Positions 1-8,737 of a stretch of 64,000 nt of DNA are shown piece after piece (the first letter of the stretch is position 1; each line of letters begins with the position of its first letter). The DNA is from Candidatus Limiplasma pullicola. Its GTDB lineage: Bacteria; Bacillota; Clostridia; Christensenellales; Aristaeellaceae. The stretch spans positions 1 through 64,000 of the forward strand of contig DVIV01000033.1 of the NCBI GenBank assembly GCA_018710985.1. The letters run 5' to 3'. Under the pieces are notes generated by a model. The model saw only the letters and a list, made by a program, of their open reading frames with translations, was not told the DNA's origin and searched no databases. Position numbers and translations under genes: made by a program.

Positions 1-66
1 GGCGGCGTCGGCGGCGCCGGTGGCGGCGTCGGTCAGGCCCATCAGCATTTGAGTCATTGCGTTCAT
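1..66 (-). CDS. 5' fragment of unknown protein, cut by window edge
   Basis: Only the first 22 codons are visible, starting at an ATG at 66-64 and running off the left edge. The peptide is Met/Ala/Thr rich and begins MNAMTQMLMG. A good Shine-Dalgarno (GGAAAGGGG) lies upstream and a promoter is visible at 104-132, so it looks like a real gene start with its own transcription, downstream of the U32 peptidase gene in the same direction. Too little is present to assign a family. Confidence 0.6.
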   Translation of the reverse strand, partial: MNAMTQMLMGLTDAATGAADAA

Positions 67-103
67 CGTTTGGTAAACCCCTTTCCAAGAGTGGTTACGG
101 ATG

Positions 104-132
104 ATTATAGCAAATCCTTGGGAAAAGCACAA
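104..132 (-). promoter_or_regulatory. Promoter for the edge gene
   Basis: On the minus strand TTGTGC is followed after 17 bases by TATAAT, the latter preceded by TG (extended -10). It directs transcription toward the gene starting at 66. Confidence 0.6.
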
Positions 133-174
133 GCGCGCATGTCGAAAAAGTGCGCGGGCCGCGCAGGCGCGCGG

Positions 175-1422
175 TCAGCCGGACCGGTGGTTGCGGCAGG
201 GTCCGCGCAGCAGGTCGCCCGCGTCCGCGCCCGCCGGCAGGGGCATGCGCAGCAGCGTGCCCGCCACCGAGGCCGTCTGGACGGCCTCGCCCGTTTCCGC
301 AAGCGTCATGCGCGAGACGGTGAAGGCCCGCGGCCCCGCCGGGGTGAGCACCTCCAGCGCGTCGCCCACGTAGAAGCGGTTTTTCAGGCGCACGAGACAC
401 TCGCCCGCCTCCGACGGGCCCGACAGCACGTCGCCCACGTATTCCATCGACTGCGTGAAGCCCTCCGCGCCGCCGGGCGGCTCGGGCGGGCCGAAGTAGA
501 AGCCCGTGGTGAGCGTGCGGTGGCTGGCCTTTCGGACCTCCGCAAGCAGCTCCGGCACGGCCCGGCGGTACGCCTCCGCGCCCTCCAGCTCCAGCAGGTC
601 CAGCGCGCGGCGGTAGGCCGATACCACCGTGGCCACGTAGTAGGCGGTTTTCATGCGGCCCTCGATCTTGAGGCTGGCAACGCCCGCGTCCCGCAGGCGG
701 TCCAGATGGCCGATCATGCACAAATCGCCCGCCGAATACAAATAGGTGCCCCGCTCGTCCTCATAGACGGGCAGGTACTCGCCGGGGCGCTTCTCCTCCG
801 TCAGGTGGTAGCGCCAGCGGCAGGGCTGGGCGCACGCGCCGCGGTTGGCGCTGCGGCCGGTGAGCGCCGCGCTGAGCAGGCAGCGCCCGCTGTAGGCCAC
901 GCACATGGCCCCGTGCACGAAGGCCTCCAGCGCCATGTCCGGGGAGAGCGCGCGGCGCAGGGCCGCGATCCCCTCCAGGCGCAGCTCCCGCGCCAGCACC
1001 ACGCGCGCGGCGCCCGTGACGGCGCGCAGCGCCTCCGCCGCCGAAGCGTTGCATACGCTCAGCTGCGTGCTTAAATGCAGCGCAAGGCCCGGCACCTGCC
1101 TTCGCAGCTCCGCCGCCACGCCCACATCGGCCACGATGGCCGCGTCCACGCCCGCCTTAAGCGCCCCGCGCGCCGTATCCACGAAATCCGCAAGCTCGCC
1201 GTCCGTGGCAAGGGCGTTGATCGCGGCGTAGAAGCGCGCGCCCTGCGCGTGGCACAGGTCCACGGCCTCCCGAAGCGCCGCCGCGTCAAAGTTGCCCGCG
1301 AAGGCCCGCAGGCTGTGGCGCGAAAGCCCGCCGTACACCGCGTCCGCGCCGAAGCGCAGCGCGGCTTTGAGCTGCTCCATGCCCCCCGCGGGGGCGAGCA
1401 GCTCCATCCTTTGCATGCTCAC
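175..1422 (-). CDS. Peptidase U32 family protein (tRNA hydroxylation TrhP-like)
   Basis: 415 residues. Peptidase U32 fold with N-terminal MELLAPAGG and the family signature EAFVHGAMCVAYSGRC, followed by the conserved Cys pair region NRGACAQPCRWRY. Proteins of this family (E. coli YegQ/TrhP, B. subtilis YrrN/YrrO) make 5-hydroxyuridine at tRNA position 34; others were described as collagenase-like proteases. The position directly after mltG matches the B. subtilis mltG-yrrM-yrrN-yrrO order, which favours TrhP. The GTG start overlaps the mltG stop as GTGA, with GGAG 8 bases upstream; an ATG two codons later is the alternative. The specific function is inferred from family and context. Confidence 0.88.
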   Translation of the reverse strand: MSMQRMELLAPAGGMEQLKAALRFGADAVYGGLSRHSLRAFAGNFDAAALREAVDLCHAQGARFYAAINALATDGELADFVDTARGALKAGVDAAIVADVGVAAELRRQVPGLALHLSTQLSVCNASAAEALRAVTGAARVVLARELRLEGIAALRRALSPDMALEAFVHGAMCVAYSGRCLLSAALTGRSANRGACAQPCRWRYHLTEEKRPGEYLPVYEDERGTYLYSAGDLCMIGHLDRLRDAGVASLKIEGRMKTAYYVATVVSAYRRALDLLELEGAEAYRRAVPELLAEVRKASHRTLTTGFYFGPPEPPGGAEGFTQSMEYVGDVLSGPSEAGECLVRLKNRFYVGDALEVLTPAGPRAFTVSRMTLAETGEAVQTASVAGTLLRMPLPAGADAGDLLRGPCRNHRSG

Positions 1423-2609
1423 ATGCCCCGCTCCTCGTCATACGCCTTCCACAGCGGCGCGTAGATGGCCACGGCGCGCTCGTGCTCCTCCAGCGTGCGG
1501 CTGAAGTGCAGTTCGCCGGTGCTGGGGTCCTTGCTGCAGAAGTACAGGTATTTTTCCGCCACGTAGCTCTCGTCCGGGTACAGGGCCGCGTTGATGGCCT
1601 CGGGCGAGGGGTTGCAGATGGGGCCGACGGGCAGGCCGCTGACCTTGTAGGTGTTGTAGGGCGAATCCACCTCCAGGTCGCTCTGGCGAAGCGCCATGCG
1701 CCGCTCGCCCGTGACGTAGTGGACGGTGGGGTCGCTCTGGAGCATCATGCCCTGATCGAGGCGGTTGTGGAACACCGCGCTCACCTTGGCAAAGTCCGCC
1801 TTCTTGGCCTCCTTTTCGATCATGGAGGCCAGGGTGAGCACCTCGTCCATCGTCATGCCGATTTCCCCGGCCCGCGCCTGCCATTCGGCGGTAAAGACCT
1901 TGTCCGTCTGGGAGAGCAGCTTTTTGATGATGTCCAGCGCGCTCGCGTCGGTGTAGATCTCGTAGGTGTTTGGCGCGAGGTAGCCCTCCAGCAGGTAGCG
2001 GCGGCTTTCGACGTTTTCGGTCCTTAGCTCCTCGTCGATGAAGTAGTAGTCGGTCACGCCCTCGCCGGTCTTGCAGATGTTCAAAAACTCCGCCGTGTCG
2101 TCAAAGATGCCCTGGTTTTTGAGCGCCTCGGCGATCACCTCCACCGTGTCGCCGGGGATGATGGTGATGTCGGTGGTGATGGGGTTGCCGTCGCCGGTGG
2201 TGAGCAGGTCCGCGATTTCAAAGACGTCCATGCTCTTTTTGATCAGGTAGTCGCCCGCCTGGATCTTCTGGCCCAGGCCCGCGAAGTCGCAGTAGTACTT
2301 GAAAAAGGTGCGGCTTTTGATCAGGCCCTGCTCCTCGAGGTTGTTGGCCACGCGGGTGAGGCTGTTGCCGCTCTCCACGGAAAAGGCGTACTCCTGCATG
2401 TCCGCCGGATCGACGGGGCTGATGAAATGCTCGTCCACCGCCGCGTACACGCCCGACGCCAGCCCAAAGACGATGAGCAGCGCCGTGAGCACGATCAGCA
2501 CGGGCCTTAGGATGTTCCACAGCCCGCTGTACCAGTAAAAGCCGTATTCGCGCTCGTCGCGCAAAGATTCGTGGTCGTATTCCCGGTTGGGGTCGCGCTT
2601 CCTTGGCAA
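1419..2609 (-). CDS. mltG: Endolytic transglycosylase MltG
   Basis: 396 residues. Membrane-anchored YceG-like lytic transglycosylase that cleaves nascent peptidoglycan strands and sets glycan length. A cytoplasmic charged N-terminus is followed by one membrane segment at about residues 34-57, a LysM-like region, then the catalytic domain with LTLASMIEKEA (catalytic Glu), LQSDPTVHY, SPYNTY and GLPVGPICNPS. The start is TTG at 2609 with AAGGAGG 7 bases upstream. It lies 15 bases after ylbF and overlaps the U32 gene by 4 bases, so the three are one operon. Confidence 0.95.
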   Translation of the reverse strand: MPRKRDPNREYDHESLRDEREYGFYWYSGLWNILRPVLIVLTALLIVFGLASGVYAAVDEHFISPVDPADMQEYAFSVESGNSLTRVANNLEEQGLIKSRTFFKYYCDFAGLGQKIQAGDYLIKKSMDVFEIADLLTTGDGNPITTDITIIPGDTVEVIAEALKNQGIFDDTAEFLNICKTGEGVTDYYFIDEELRTENVESRRYLLEGYLAPNTYEIYTDASALDIIKKLLSQTDKVFTAEWQARAGEIGMTMDEVLTLASMIEKEAKKADFAKVSAVFHNRLDQGMMLQSDPTVHYVTGERRMALRQSDLEVDSPYNTYKVSGLPVGPICNPSPEAINAALYPDESYVAEKYLYFCSKDPSTGELHFSRTLEEHERAVAIYAPLWKAYDEERGM

Positions 2610-2624
2610 AACGCCGCCTCCTTT

Positions 2625-2984
2625 TTACATGTCGCCGATCTCCGCGCCGATCTCCGCCGCCTGCGCCACGCGCTCCATCACCGCGGCGGCCAGGCGCTGC
2701 GCGCTCATGCGCGCGATGAGATAGGCCGAAACCTCGTCGCTTTCGTAGAGCAAGGCGCTCAATCGCTCAAATTCCTGCATGTCCTCGGGGCGCGGGTCGC
2801 TCCCCGCGGCCGCCGCCATGCGCAGCGCCGCCTCCGCGCGCGTGAAGCGCCCGAGCAGCCGGCGGCTGACCTCGTCCTCCATGACCGTATCGCGCAGGCG
2901 CGCGCAGGTCTCAAAAGCCTCCGTGGCCTCCAGCGCCGCAAGCAGCGCGTCCGTGGCGCGGGCCACGTCCTCCGGCAGTTCCAT
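2625..2984 (-). CDS. YlbF/YmcA family protein
   Basis: 119 residues, predicted all-helical, matching the Com_YlbF (DUF964) family, whose members YlbF and YmcA work with YaaT in B. subtilis as the Y-complex that affects RNase Y, competence, sporulation and biofilm formation. A strong AAAGGAGGGG precedes the ATG. First gene of the minus operon ylbF-mltG-U32. Which paralog it is cannot be decided from the sequence alone. Confidence 0.8.
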   Translation of the reverse strand: MELPEDVARATDALLAALEATEAFETCARLRDTVMEDEVSRRLLGRFTRAEAALRMAAAAGSDPRPEDMQEFERLSALLYESDEVSAYLIARMSAQRLAAAVMERVAQAAEIGAEIGDM

Positions 2985-3012
2985 GGGTCAGCCCCTCCTT
3001 TCATGCCTATCT

Positions 3013-3041
3013 AGTATAACGCAAACGGGCAAAAATTTCAT
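3013..3041 (-). promoter_or_regulatory. Promoter of the ylbF-mltG-U32 operon
   Basis: Minus strand: ATGAAA, 17-base spacer, TATACT. The predicted start of transcription is near 3006, about 20 bases before the ylbF start. It is divergent from spoIVA. Confidence 0.6.
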
Positions 3042-3110
3042 GCCTTTTTTGCATGGCGCGTGCGGCGGCGCGCATATCGTTTGGCAAGCGCAACGCAAGG
3101 AGGTTTTTTC

Positions 3111-4592
3111 ATGGACAAAACATTCGACCTGTACCGCGATATCGCCGAGCGCACCGACGGCGACGTATACATCGGCGTGGTAGGCCCCGTGCGCACGGGC
3201 AAGAGCACGCTCATCGCGCGCATGATGGAGAAGCTCGTCCTGCCCGCCATGGCGCCCGGCCCGCGCCGCGACCGCCTTTCGGACGAGCTGCCCCAGAGCG
3301 GCAGCGGCCGCACCATCATGACCACGCAGCCCAAGTTCGTGCCCGGCGAGGCCGTGACCGTGACGCTGGGCGATCAGGCCACGGTGCGCGTGCGCATGGT
3401 GGACAGCGTGGGCTATCTGGTGGAGGGGGCGCTGGGCACCGAGGAGGACGGAGCCGCGCGCATGGTGCACACCCCGTGGTTCGACTACGACATCCCCTTT
3501 GAGCAGGCGGCGGAGACGGGCACGCGCAAGGTGATCGCCGACCACGCCACCATCGGCCTGGTGGTGACCACCGACGGCACCGTGGCCGACCTGCCGCGCG
3601 AGAGCTACGCCGCGGCGGAGGAGCGGGTGGTGAGCGAGCTGAAAACCCTGGGCAAGCCCTTCATCGTGGTGCTCAACTCCCGTACGCCCGATTCCCCGGA
3701 CGCCCAGCGCCTGCGCGAGCGGCTGGCCGGGCGCTACGGCGTGCCCGTGATGGCCATGAACGTCAAGGAGATGGAAGTGGACGATATTCTGGGCATGTTT
3801 GAGCAGGTGCTGTTCCAGTTTCCGCTGCGCGAAATCCAGATCAGCGTGCCCGACTGGCTCAGCGCCCTGGACGAGGGACACTGGCTGGCAAAGCATGTGC
3901 TGGAGGGCGTGCGCGCCGGCGCGGCGCAGGTCACGCGGGTGGGTGATCACGCCGTCTTTGCGGGGGCGTTTGCCGATTCGCCCTACACCGAGGGCCTCAA
4001 AAACGAGGGCATCGACCTGGGGCAGGGGCGCGTCCGCTTCTCCCTGCCGCTCAGGGACGGCCTGTTCAACCGGGTGCTGGGCGAGGAGTGCGGCACGGAG
4101 ATCCGCGGCGACGCGCATCTGCTTCGCCTGATGAAGGAGCTGGTGGCCGCCAAGACCGAATACGACCACGTGGCCGACGCGCTCAGGAGCGTGCGGGAGA
4201 CGGGCTACGGCCTGGTGACCCCCACGATGAGCGAGCTGACGCTCCAGGAGCCGCAGATCGTCAAGCAGGGGAGCCGCTTCGGCGTGAAGCTCAAGGCCAA
4301 CGCGCCGTCATTGCACCTCATCCGCGTGGACATCGAAACCGAGGTCAGCCCCGTGGTGGGCACCGAAAAGCAGAGCGAGGAGCTGGTGCGCTACCTGCTG
4401 GAGGAGTTCGAAAACGACCCGCAGCGCATCTGGAACACCAATTTCTTCGGCAAGAGCCTGCACGAGCTGGTGCGCGAGGGATTGAGCAACAAGCTCATGC
4501 GCATGCCCGCCGACGCGCAGGAGAAGGTGCAGGAGACGCTTTCCAAGATCATCAACGAGGGCAACGGGGGGATGATCTGCATACTGCTATAG
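3111..4592 (+). CDS. spoIVA: Stage IV sporulation protein A (spore coat morphogenetic ATPase)
   Basis: 493 residues, close to the 492 of B. subtilis SpoIVA. This TRAFAC-class ATPase polymerises on the outer forespore membrane as the base layer of the coat. Walker A is GPVRTGKST, near residues 24-32; the usual NKxD motif is replaced by NSR, as in the family, and the C-terminus ends in the conserved GGMICILL. The start is chosen at 3111 because AAGGAGG lies 7 bases upstream; the open frame continues 17 codons further up without support. A weak sigma-E-like -10 (CATATCGT near 3069) is visible but not convincing. It marks the organism as a spore former or recent descendant of one. Confidence 0.97.
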   Translation: MDKTFDLYRDIAERTDGDVYIGVVGPVRTGKSTLIARMMEKLVLPAMAPGPRRDRLSDELPQSGSGRTIMTTQPKFVPGEAVTVTLGDQATVRVRMVDSVGYLVEGALGTEEDGAARMVHTPWFDYDIPFEQAAETGTRKVIADHATIGLVVTTDGTVADLPRESYAAAEERVVSELKTLGKPFIVVLNSRTPDSPDAQRLRERLAGRYGVPVMAMNVKEMEVDDILGMFEQVLFQFPLREIQISVPDWLSALDEGHWLAKHVLEGVRAGAAQVTRVGDHAVFAGAFADSPYTEGLKNEGIDLGQGRVRFSLPLRDGLFNRVLGEECGTEIRGDAHLLRLMKELVAAKTEYDHVADALRSVRETGYGLVTPTMSELTLQEPQIVKQGSRFGVKLKANAPSLHLIRVDIETEVSPVVGTEKQSEELVRYLLEEFENDPQRIWNTNFFGKSLHELVREGLSNKLMRMPADAQEKVQETLSKIINEGNGGMICILL

Positions 4593-5410
4593 GGGCGGCG
4601 GAAAAGCCCCGCCTGACGGCGGGCGTCGGAAAAGCTCGCCGTTGGCGATCTTTTCCGACGGGGGGCGCACGTTTCCCCTGCGCCTTCGGCGCGGCCGGGG
4701 AAACGTGTAAGGAATGTTTGCGCCTAGGGGCGCAAACTCCCCGCCCGCCCGGCGGAGCCGGGCGATACGATTTCACTTGGAGGGCTGCGGCCCTCCAAAC
4801 CTCTGACGGCTGGTGCGGGCGGTTGGACCGGCGTAGCGAGCGGGGCGGTGGAACATGCCGCGTTTCTTGCGCCCTGCGGGCGCTCGAAACGCTCGCGCGG
4901 GGGCGTTGCGCACCCATGGCGCGAGCGGTGGGCGCGGGGACGCGCCTACCGCGACGGGAGCGGGCGTGCGCGGCAGGGCTTCTGCCGGGCGGTGCGCAGG
5001 AGCGTGGCCCGGCGGGGACAGCTGCGGGGTGCCGCGAGCCGCGTTTCTTGCGCCAGATGGGCGCTCGAAACGCTCGCGCGGGGGCGTTGCGCACCCATGG
5101 CGCGAGCGGTGGGCGCGGGGACGCACCTACCGCGGCGCGAGCGGGCGCGCGCGGCGGACCGCCCGGCGGCTGGTGCGGGCGCAGGGCCCGGCGAAATACG
5201 CCGCCGGGTGCGGCATGTCGCGTTTCTTGCTCCCTGCGGGCGCTCGAAACGCTCGCGCCGCCTGCGTTCGCCGCAAAGGCGGCCCATGCCACAGCGAGCG
5301 TAGGGTGGGTATGGGACCCGCCCGCAAGCGAGCGGATACCAAGAAAATACCGCGCACAGCATGGACCGCGCCCTCGAGGCGCGGGACATGCGCAGCAACT
5401 TTTTCTGGAA
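4593..5410. repeat. Hairpin island 1 (modules A-B-C-D plus three long direct repeats)
   Basis: No gene. Consecutive hairpins: A 4624-4660 (CGTCGGAAAAG pairing CTTTTCCGACG), B 4668-4707 (ACGTTTCCCC/GGGGAAACGT), C 4717-4736 (TTTGCGCC/GGCGCAAA), D1 4746-4764 (CGCCCGGC/GCCGGGCG) and D2 4778-4797 (TGGAGGGC/GCCCTCCA). Three direct repeats of about 180 bases follow, each containing hairpin G (GTTTC...GAAAC) at 4862-4890, 5043-5071 and 5222-5250. A segment near 5290-5335 matches, inverted, sequence at 63380-63420 and 63600-63660. Modules A-D recur in reverse order at 59515-59683. Confidence 0.85.
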
Positions 5411-5416
5411 AAACGG

Positions 5417-5445
5417 TTGACAAGGCGAAAAGATGGTGCTATCAT
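5417..5445 (+). promoter_or_regulatory. Promoter of the aromatic amino acid operon
   Basis: TTGACA at 5417-5422, 17-base spacer and TATCAT at 5440-5445, near consensus for the housekeeping sigma factor. The predicted transcript starts near 5452, just before the leader peptide. Confidence 0.85.
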
Positions 5446-5479
5446 TCCTCCCATCAACGCAGAAGGAGGCAGAGCCGGT

Positions 5480-5572
5480 ATGAAAGCAGCACGCATGGAC
5501 CACAGCTCCGCCTATTCCTTTACCTTTGGCTTTACGTTTATGCGTAAGGCTCTTTTGCGTTGTGCTGTGTGA
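5480..5572 (+). CDS. Phe/Tyr-rich leader peptide of the aro operon
   Basis: 30-codon open frame beginning MKAARMDHSS and containing YSFTFGFTF (one Tyr and four Phe in nine codons), ending TGA at 5570-5572. AAGGAGG at 5463-5469 sits 10 bases from the ATG. The frame is followed 20 bases later by an intrinsic terminator (5593-5622) and then aroF. This is the arrangement of a translation-coupled attenuator: when charged Phe/Tyr tRNA is scarce the ribosome would stall and terminator formation would be prevented. I could not find a strong antiterminator pairing by eye, so the mechanism is inferred from layout and codon content. Confidence 0.8.
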   Translation: MKAARMDHSSAYSFTFGFTFMRKALLRCAV

Positions 5573-5592
5573 GGTAAAAGGATGGGATTCCA

Positions 5593-5622
5593 CCCCCGCG
5601 GCCAATGCCGCGGGGGTTTTTT
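5593..5622 (+). terminator. Attenuator terminator upstream of aroF
   Basis: CCCCCGCGGC (5593-5602), 4-base loop, GCCGCGGGGG (5607-5616), then six T. A perfect 10-bp stem placed between the leader peptide stop and the aroF ribosome site, so it must be conditional for the operon to be expressed. Confidence 0.9.
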
Positions 5623-5648
5623 CATGAACGAAGGAGGCGGCGGTCCCC

Positions 5649-6671
5649 ATGATCGTGATTCTCAAGAAAAACCCCGAGGAAAAGCAGCTCAATAACCTCA
5701 TGGCCTGGCTCAAGAGCCTGAACATCGCCATTCATCCCTCCGAGGGCGCCACGCATCTGGTGCTGGGGCTGGTGGGGGACACCTCGGTGGTGGACATCGA
5801 CCTGCTTCGCGCGCTGGACATCGTCGAGGACGTCAAGCGCGTGCAGGAGCCCTACAAGAACGCCAACCGCAAGTTCCACGAGGAGGACAGCGTCATCCCC
5901 GTGGGGAACACGCAGATCGGCGGAAACGTGTTTTCCGTGATCGCCGGGCCGTGCAGCATCGAAAGCGAGGAGCAGGTCTGCCTGATCGCCACGGCGGTCA
6001 AGGCCGCGGGGGCCACGATGCTGCGCGGCGGCGCGTTCAAGCCGCGCACCTCGCCCTACGCCTTCCAGGGCCTGCGCGGGCACGGGCTGGAGCTGCTTCT
6101 GGAGGCCAGGCGGCTGACCGGCCTTCCCGTGGTTACGGAGATCATGGACCTCAGCCAGCTTCCCCTCTTTGACGAGGTGGACGTGATTCAGGTGGGCGCG
6201 CGCAACATGCAGAACTTTGAGCTTTTGAAGGAGCTGGGCCACACGGGAAAGCCCATCCTCATCAAGCGCGGGCTGGCGAATACCCTTCAGGAGCTGCTCA
6301 TGAGCGCCGAGTACGTCATGGCCGGGGGCAACGAGAAGGTCATCCTCTGCGAGCGCGGCATCCGCACCTTTGAGACGGCCACGCGAAACACCCTCGACCT
6401 CTCCGCCGTGCCCATGCTCAAAAAGCTCACCCACCTGCCGGTGATCGTGGACCCCAGCCACGCCACGGGCATCTCGTGGATGGTCAAGCCCATGGCGCTG
6501 GCCGCCACCGCCGCGGGCGCGGACGGCCTGATGATCGAGGTGCACAACGACCCGGGGCGCGCCCTGTGCGACGGCGCGCAGTCGCTGACGCCGGAGGCGT
6601 TCCGCGACGTGATGGACGGCGTGCGGGCGGTTTTGCCGCATGCCTGGCATATGCCGAAGGAGGGCGTGTGA
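5649..6671 (+). CDS. aroF: 3-deoxy-7-phosphoheptulonate (DAHP) synthase, AroF/AroA-beta type
   Basis: 340 residues. Condenses phosphoenolpyruvate and erythrose 4-phosphate, the first step of the shikimate pathway. The N-terminal ~70 residues form a ferredoxin-like regulatory domain as in Thermotoga DAHP synthase; the barrel follows with [19 protein letters not shown] and the DPSHATG region. AAGGAGG lies 11 bases before the ATG. First structural gene after the attenuator; tyrA follows after one base. Family members with this N-domain are usually feedback inhibited by Tyr or Phe (family knowledge). Confidence 0.96.
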   Translation: MIVILKKNPEEKQLNNLMAWLKSLNIAIHPSEGATHLVLGLVGDTSVVDIDLLRALDIVEDVKRVQEPYKNANRKFHEEDSVIPVGNTQIGGNVFSVIAGPCSIESEEQVCLIATAVKAAGATMLRGGAFKPRTSPYAFQGLRGHGLELLLEARRLTGLPVVTEIMDLSQLPLFDEVDVIQVGARNMQNFELLKELGHTGKPILIKRGLANTLQELLMSAEYVMAGGNEKVILCERGIRTFETATRNTLDLSAVPMLKKLTHLPVIVDPSHATGISWMVKPMALAATAAGADGLMIEVHNDPGRALCDGAQSLTPEAFRDVMDGVRAVLPHAWHMPKEGV

Positions 6672-6672
6672 C

Positions 6673-7521
6673 ATGGACATCGGCGTGGTGGGGCTGGGGC
6701 TGATCGGCGGCTCCATGGCCCGGACGATTCGGCGCAATACCCCGCATACGGTGCTGGGCACGGACACCGACGAGCAGGTGATGTACAAGGCCCGGCTGCT
6801 GGAGGCCATCGACGGCGACCTGACCGACGAGCGGCTGGGCATCTGCGACATCGTGCTTATCGCGACCTGGCCCAAGGCGGCGGTGGACTATGTGCAAAGG
6901 CACGCCGCGGCGTTCAAAAAGGGCGCGTGGGTGATCGACCTGTGCGGCGTCAAGCGCGCGGTGTGCGGGCCGCTGTTTGAGACGGCGAAGGAAAACGGCT
7001 TTGTTTTCATCGGCGGCCATCCCATGGCGGGCATCGAGTACTGGGGCTTCGACCACGCGACGGCGACGCTGTTTGACAACGCCTCCATGATCCTCACCCC
7101 GCCGCCGGGCACGGATATTCAGACGCTGTCGGACCTCAAGCACTTCTTCCGGGGCCTTGGCTTCGGGCGGGTGGTCATCACCACGCCTGAGGAGCACGAC
7201 CGGCTGATCGGCTACACCTCGCAGCTGGCGCATGTGGTGTCCAGCGCGTATGTGAAAAGCCCGGAGGCGATGAAGCACCCCGGCTTCTCGGCGGGCAGCT
7301 TCAAGGACATGACGCGCGTGGCGCGGCTGAACGAGAAGATGTGGACGGAGCTGTTTTTGCTCAACCGCGACGAGCTGGGCGCCGAGCTGGACGCGCTGAT
7401 CGGGCATCTTAAGGAGTACCGCGCGGCGCTCTCGGCGGGCGACGCGCAGGGGCTGGAAAGGCTGCTTCGCGAGGGCCGGGAGCGCAAGGAAATCGTGGAC
7501 CGCAGGGAGGATGAGCCATGA
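6673..7521 (+). CDS. tyrA: Prephenate dehydrogenase
   Basis: 282 residues. Oxidises prephenate to 4-hydroxyphenylpyruvate for tyrosine synthesis with NAD(P). N-terminal Rossmann motif [13 protein letters not shown], the GGHPMAG substrate-binding region, and a helical C-terminal domain. No chorismate mutase or ACT domain is attached, so tyrosine control must act elsewhere. The start is the ATG at 6673, two bases after the aroF stop, with GGAGGG inside the aroF end. Its stop overlaps aroB as ATGA. Confidence 0.94.
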   Translation: MDIGVVGLGLIGGSMARTIRRNTPHTVLGTDTDEQVMYKARLLEAIDGDLTDERLGICDIVLIATWPKAAVDYVQRHAAAFKKGAWVIDLCGVKRAVCGPLFETAKENGFVFIGGHPMAGIEYWGFDHATATLFDNASMILTPPPGTDIQTLSDLKHFFRGLGFGRVVITTPEEHDRLIGYTSQLAHVVSSAYVKSPEAMKHPGFSAGSFKDMTRVARLNEKMWTELFLLNRDELGAELDALIGHLKEYRAALSAGDAQGLERLLREGRERKEIVDRREDEP

Positions 7522-8579
7522 GAACGGTGCAGGTGCGGGCCGGGCGGCCCTATGAGGTACACATCGGCCGGGGGCTGATGGACGCGGTGGGCGATAAAAT
7601 CGCGCAGGCGCTGGGCGGGACGTGCGCGGCGGCCATCCTGACGGATGACACCGTGGATGCGCTCTACGGCGCGAAGGTGGAGCGGGCGCTCTCGGAAAGC
7701 GGGTTTCGCGCCTGCCGCTTCGCCATGCCGCACGGCGAGGCGCACAAGACGCTGGCAACGTGGGAAAGGATGCTCGCCTTCCTCTCGGAGCAGGGCATGA
7801 CGCGCGCGGACGTGGTGGTGGCCCTGGGCGGCGGCGTGCCGGGCGACGTGGCGGGCTTCGCGGCGGCGAGCTACCAGCGCGGCGTGGCGCTCATCCAGAT
7901 TCCCACGACCTTGCTGGCCATGATCGACAGCAGCGTGGGCGGCAAGACGGGCGTGGACCTGGGGGGCCTCAAAAACCAGGTGGGGGCGTTTCATCAGCCG
8001 CGGCTGGTGCTGATCGACCCGGACGCGCTTTCCACCTTGCCCGCGGCGACGCTTTCCGACGGCGCGGCGGAGGCGGTCAAGTACGGCGTGCTGGGCGATG
8101 GGGAGCTGTTTGAGCGGCTCTCCCGCGGCGGCTGGACGGAGGACGCCGAATGGGTGATCGAGCGGTGCGTTTTCCACAAGGCGGCGCTGGTGGCCGCCGA
8201 CGAGCTCGATACCGGCAGCCGCCAGCTGCTCAACCTGGGCCACACGCTGGGGCACGCCATTGAAAAGTGCAGCGGCCTGCGCTTCTCGCACGGGCAGGCG
8301 GTGGCCGTGGGCATGATCTACGCCGCGCGCATCGCGCGGGGCATGGGCCTGTGCGGGCCGGAGGTGGAGGAGGCTATCGCCGCCGCGCTCGCAGCCAACG
8401 GCCTGCCGCTTTCCGCGCCCTACGGGGCGGCGGAGCTGGCCGCGGCGGCCATGGCGGACAAGAAGCGCGCGGGCGCGCAGATCACGCTGGTGCTGCCCCG
8501 CGAAATCGGCCGGTGCGAGCTCAGGCGCGTGCCGGCGGCGGATATGGAGAAACTTACGCGCGTGGCGGTGGGGGCATAA
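7518..8579 (+). CDS. aroB: 3-dehydroquinate synthase
   Basis: 353 residues, the usual length. Second shikimate-pathway enzyme, NAD and metal dependent. Conserved GGGVPGDVAGFAA, TTLLAMIDSSVGGKTGVD, the Zn-binding Glu in DGAAEAVKYG and the His motif LNLGHTLGHAIE are present. Translationally coupled to tyrA by a 4-base overlap. The end of the gene is partly duplicated just downstream (see 8560-8700). Confidence 0.97.
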   Translation: MRTVQVRAGRPYEVHIGRGLMDAVGDKIAQALGGTCAAAILTDDTVDALYGAKVERALSESGFRACRFAMPHGEAHKTLATWERMLAFLSEQGMTRADVVVALGGGVPGDVAGFAAASYQRGVALIQIPTTLLAMIDSSVGGKTGVDLGGLKNQVGAFHQPRLVLIDPDALSTLPAATLSDGAAEAVKYGVLGDGELFERLSRGGWTEDAEWVIERCVFHKAALVAADELDTGSRQLLNLGHTLGHAIEKCSGLRFSHGQAVAVGMIYAARIARGMGLCGPEVEEAIAAALAANGLPLSAPYGAAELAAAAMADKKRAGAQITLVLPREIGRCELRRVPAADMEKLTRVAVGA

Positions 8580-8700
8580 GGCTCCCGGCGGCGCGATGGA
8601 AAGGCCGGGCACGCGGCGGCAACGGAACCGGGGGCGCCGGCGCGCATGGCGGTGGGGCGTAAGGGCTCCCGGCGGCGGAACGGAAAAGGCCGGGGCGCCG
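8560..8700 (+). repeat. Imperfect duplication of the aroB 3' end
   Basis: The last codons and stop of aroB (CGCGTGGCGGTGGGGGCATAA, then GGCTCCCGGCGGCG) reappear about 80 bases later in diverged form (near 8641-8690), with a second in-context TAA and a similar GGAAAAGGCCGGG tail. The 155-base gap before pheA is mostly this duplication; no gene is seen in it. Confidence 0.7.
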
Positions 8701-8737
8701 GGCCCCCTGTGAATCAGACGAAAGAAGGGCGATTGTG

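Noticed and set aside
4088-5572. 494-codon frame from inside spoIVA through island 1 to the leader peptide
   Set aside because: Most of it is Arg/Ala/Gly-rich translation of repeats; only the last 30 codons have a ribosome site and biological sense.
5446-5648. T-box riboswitch upstream of aroF
   Set aside because: No T-box consensus (AGGGTGGNACCGCG) or specifier-stem architecture is visible; the leader peptide explains the terminator better.
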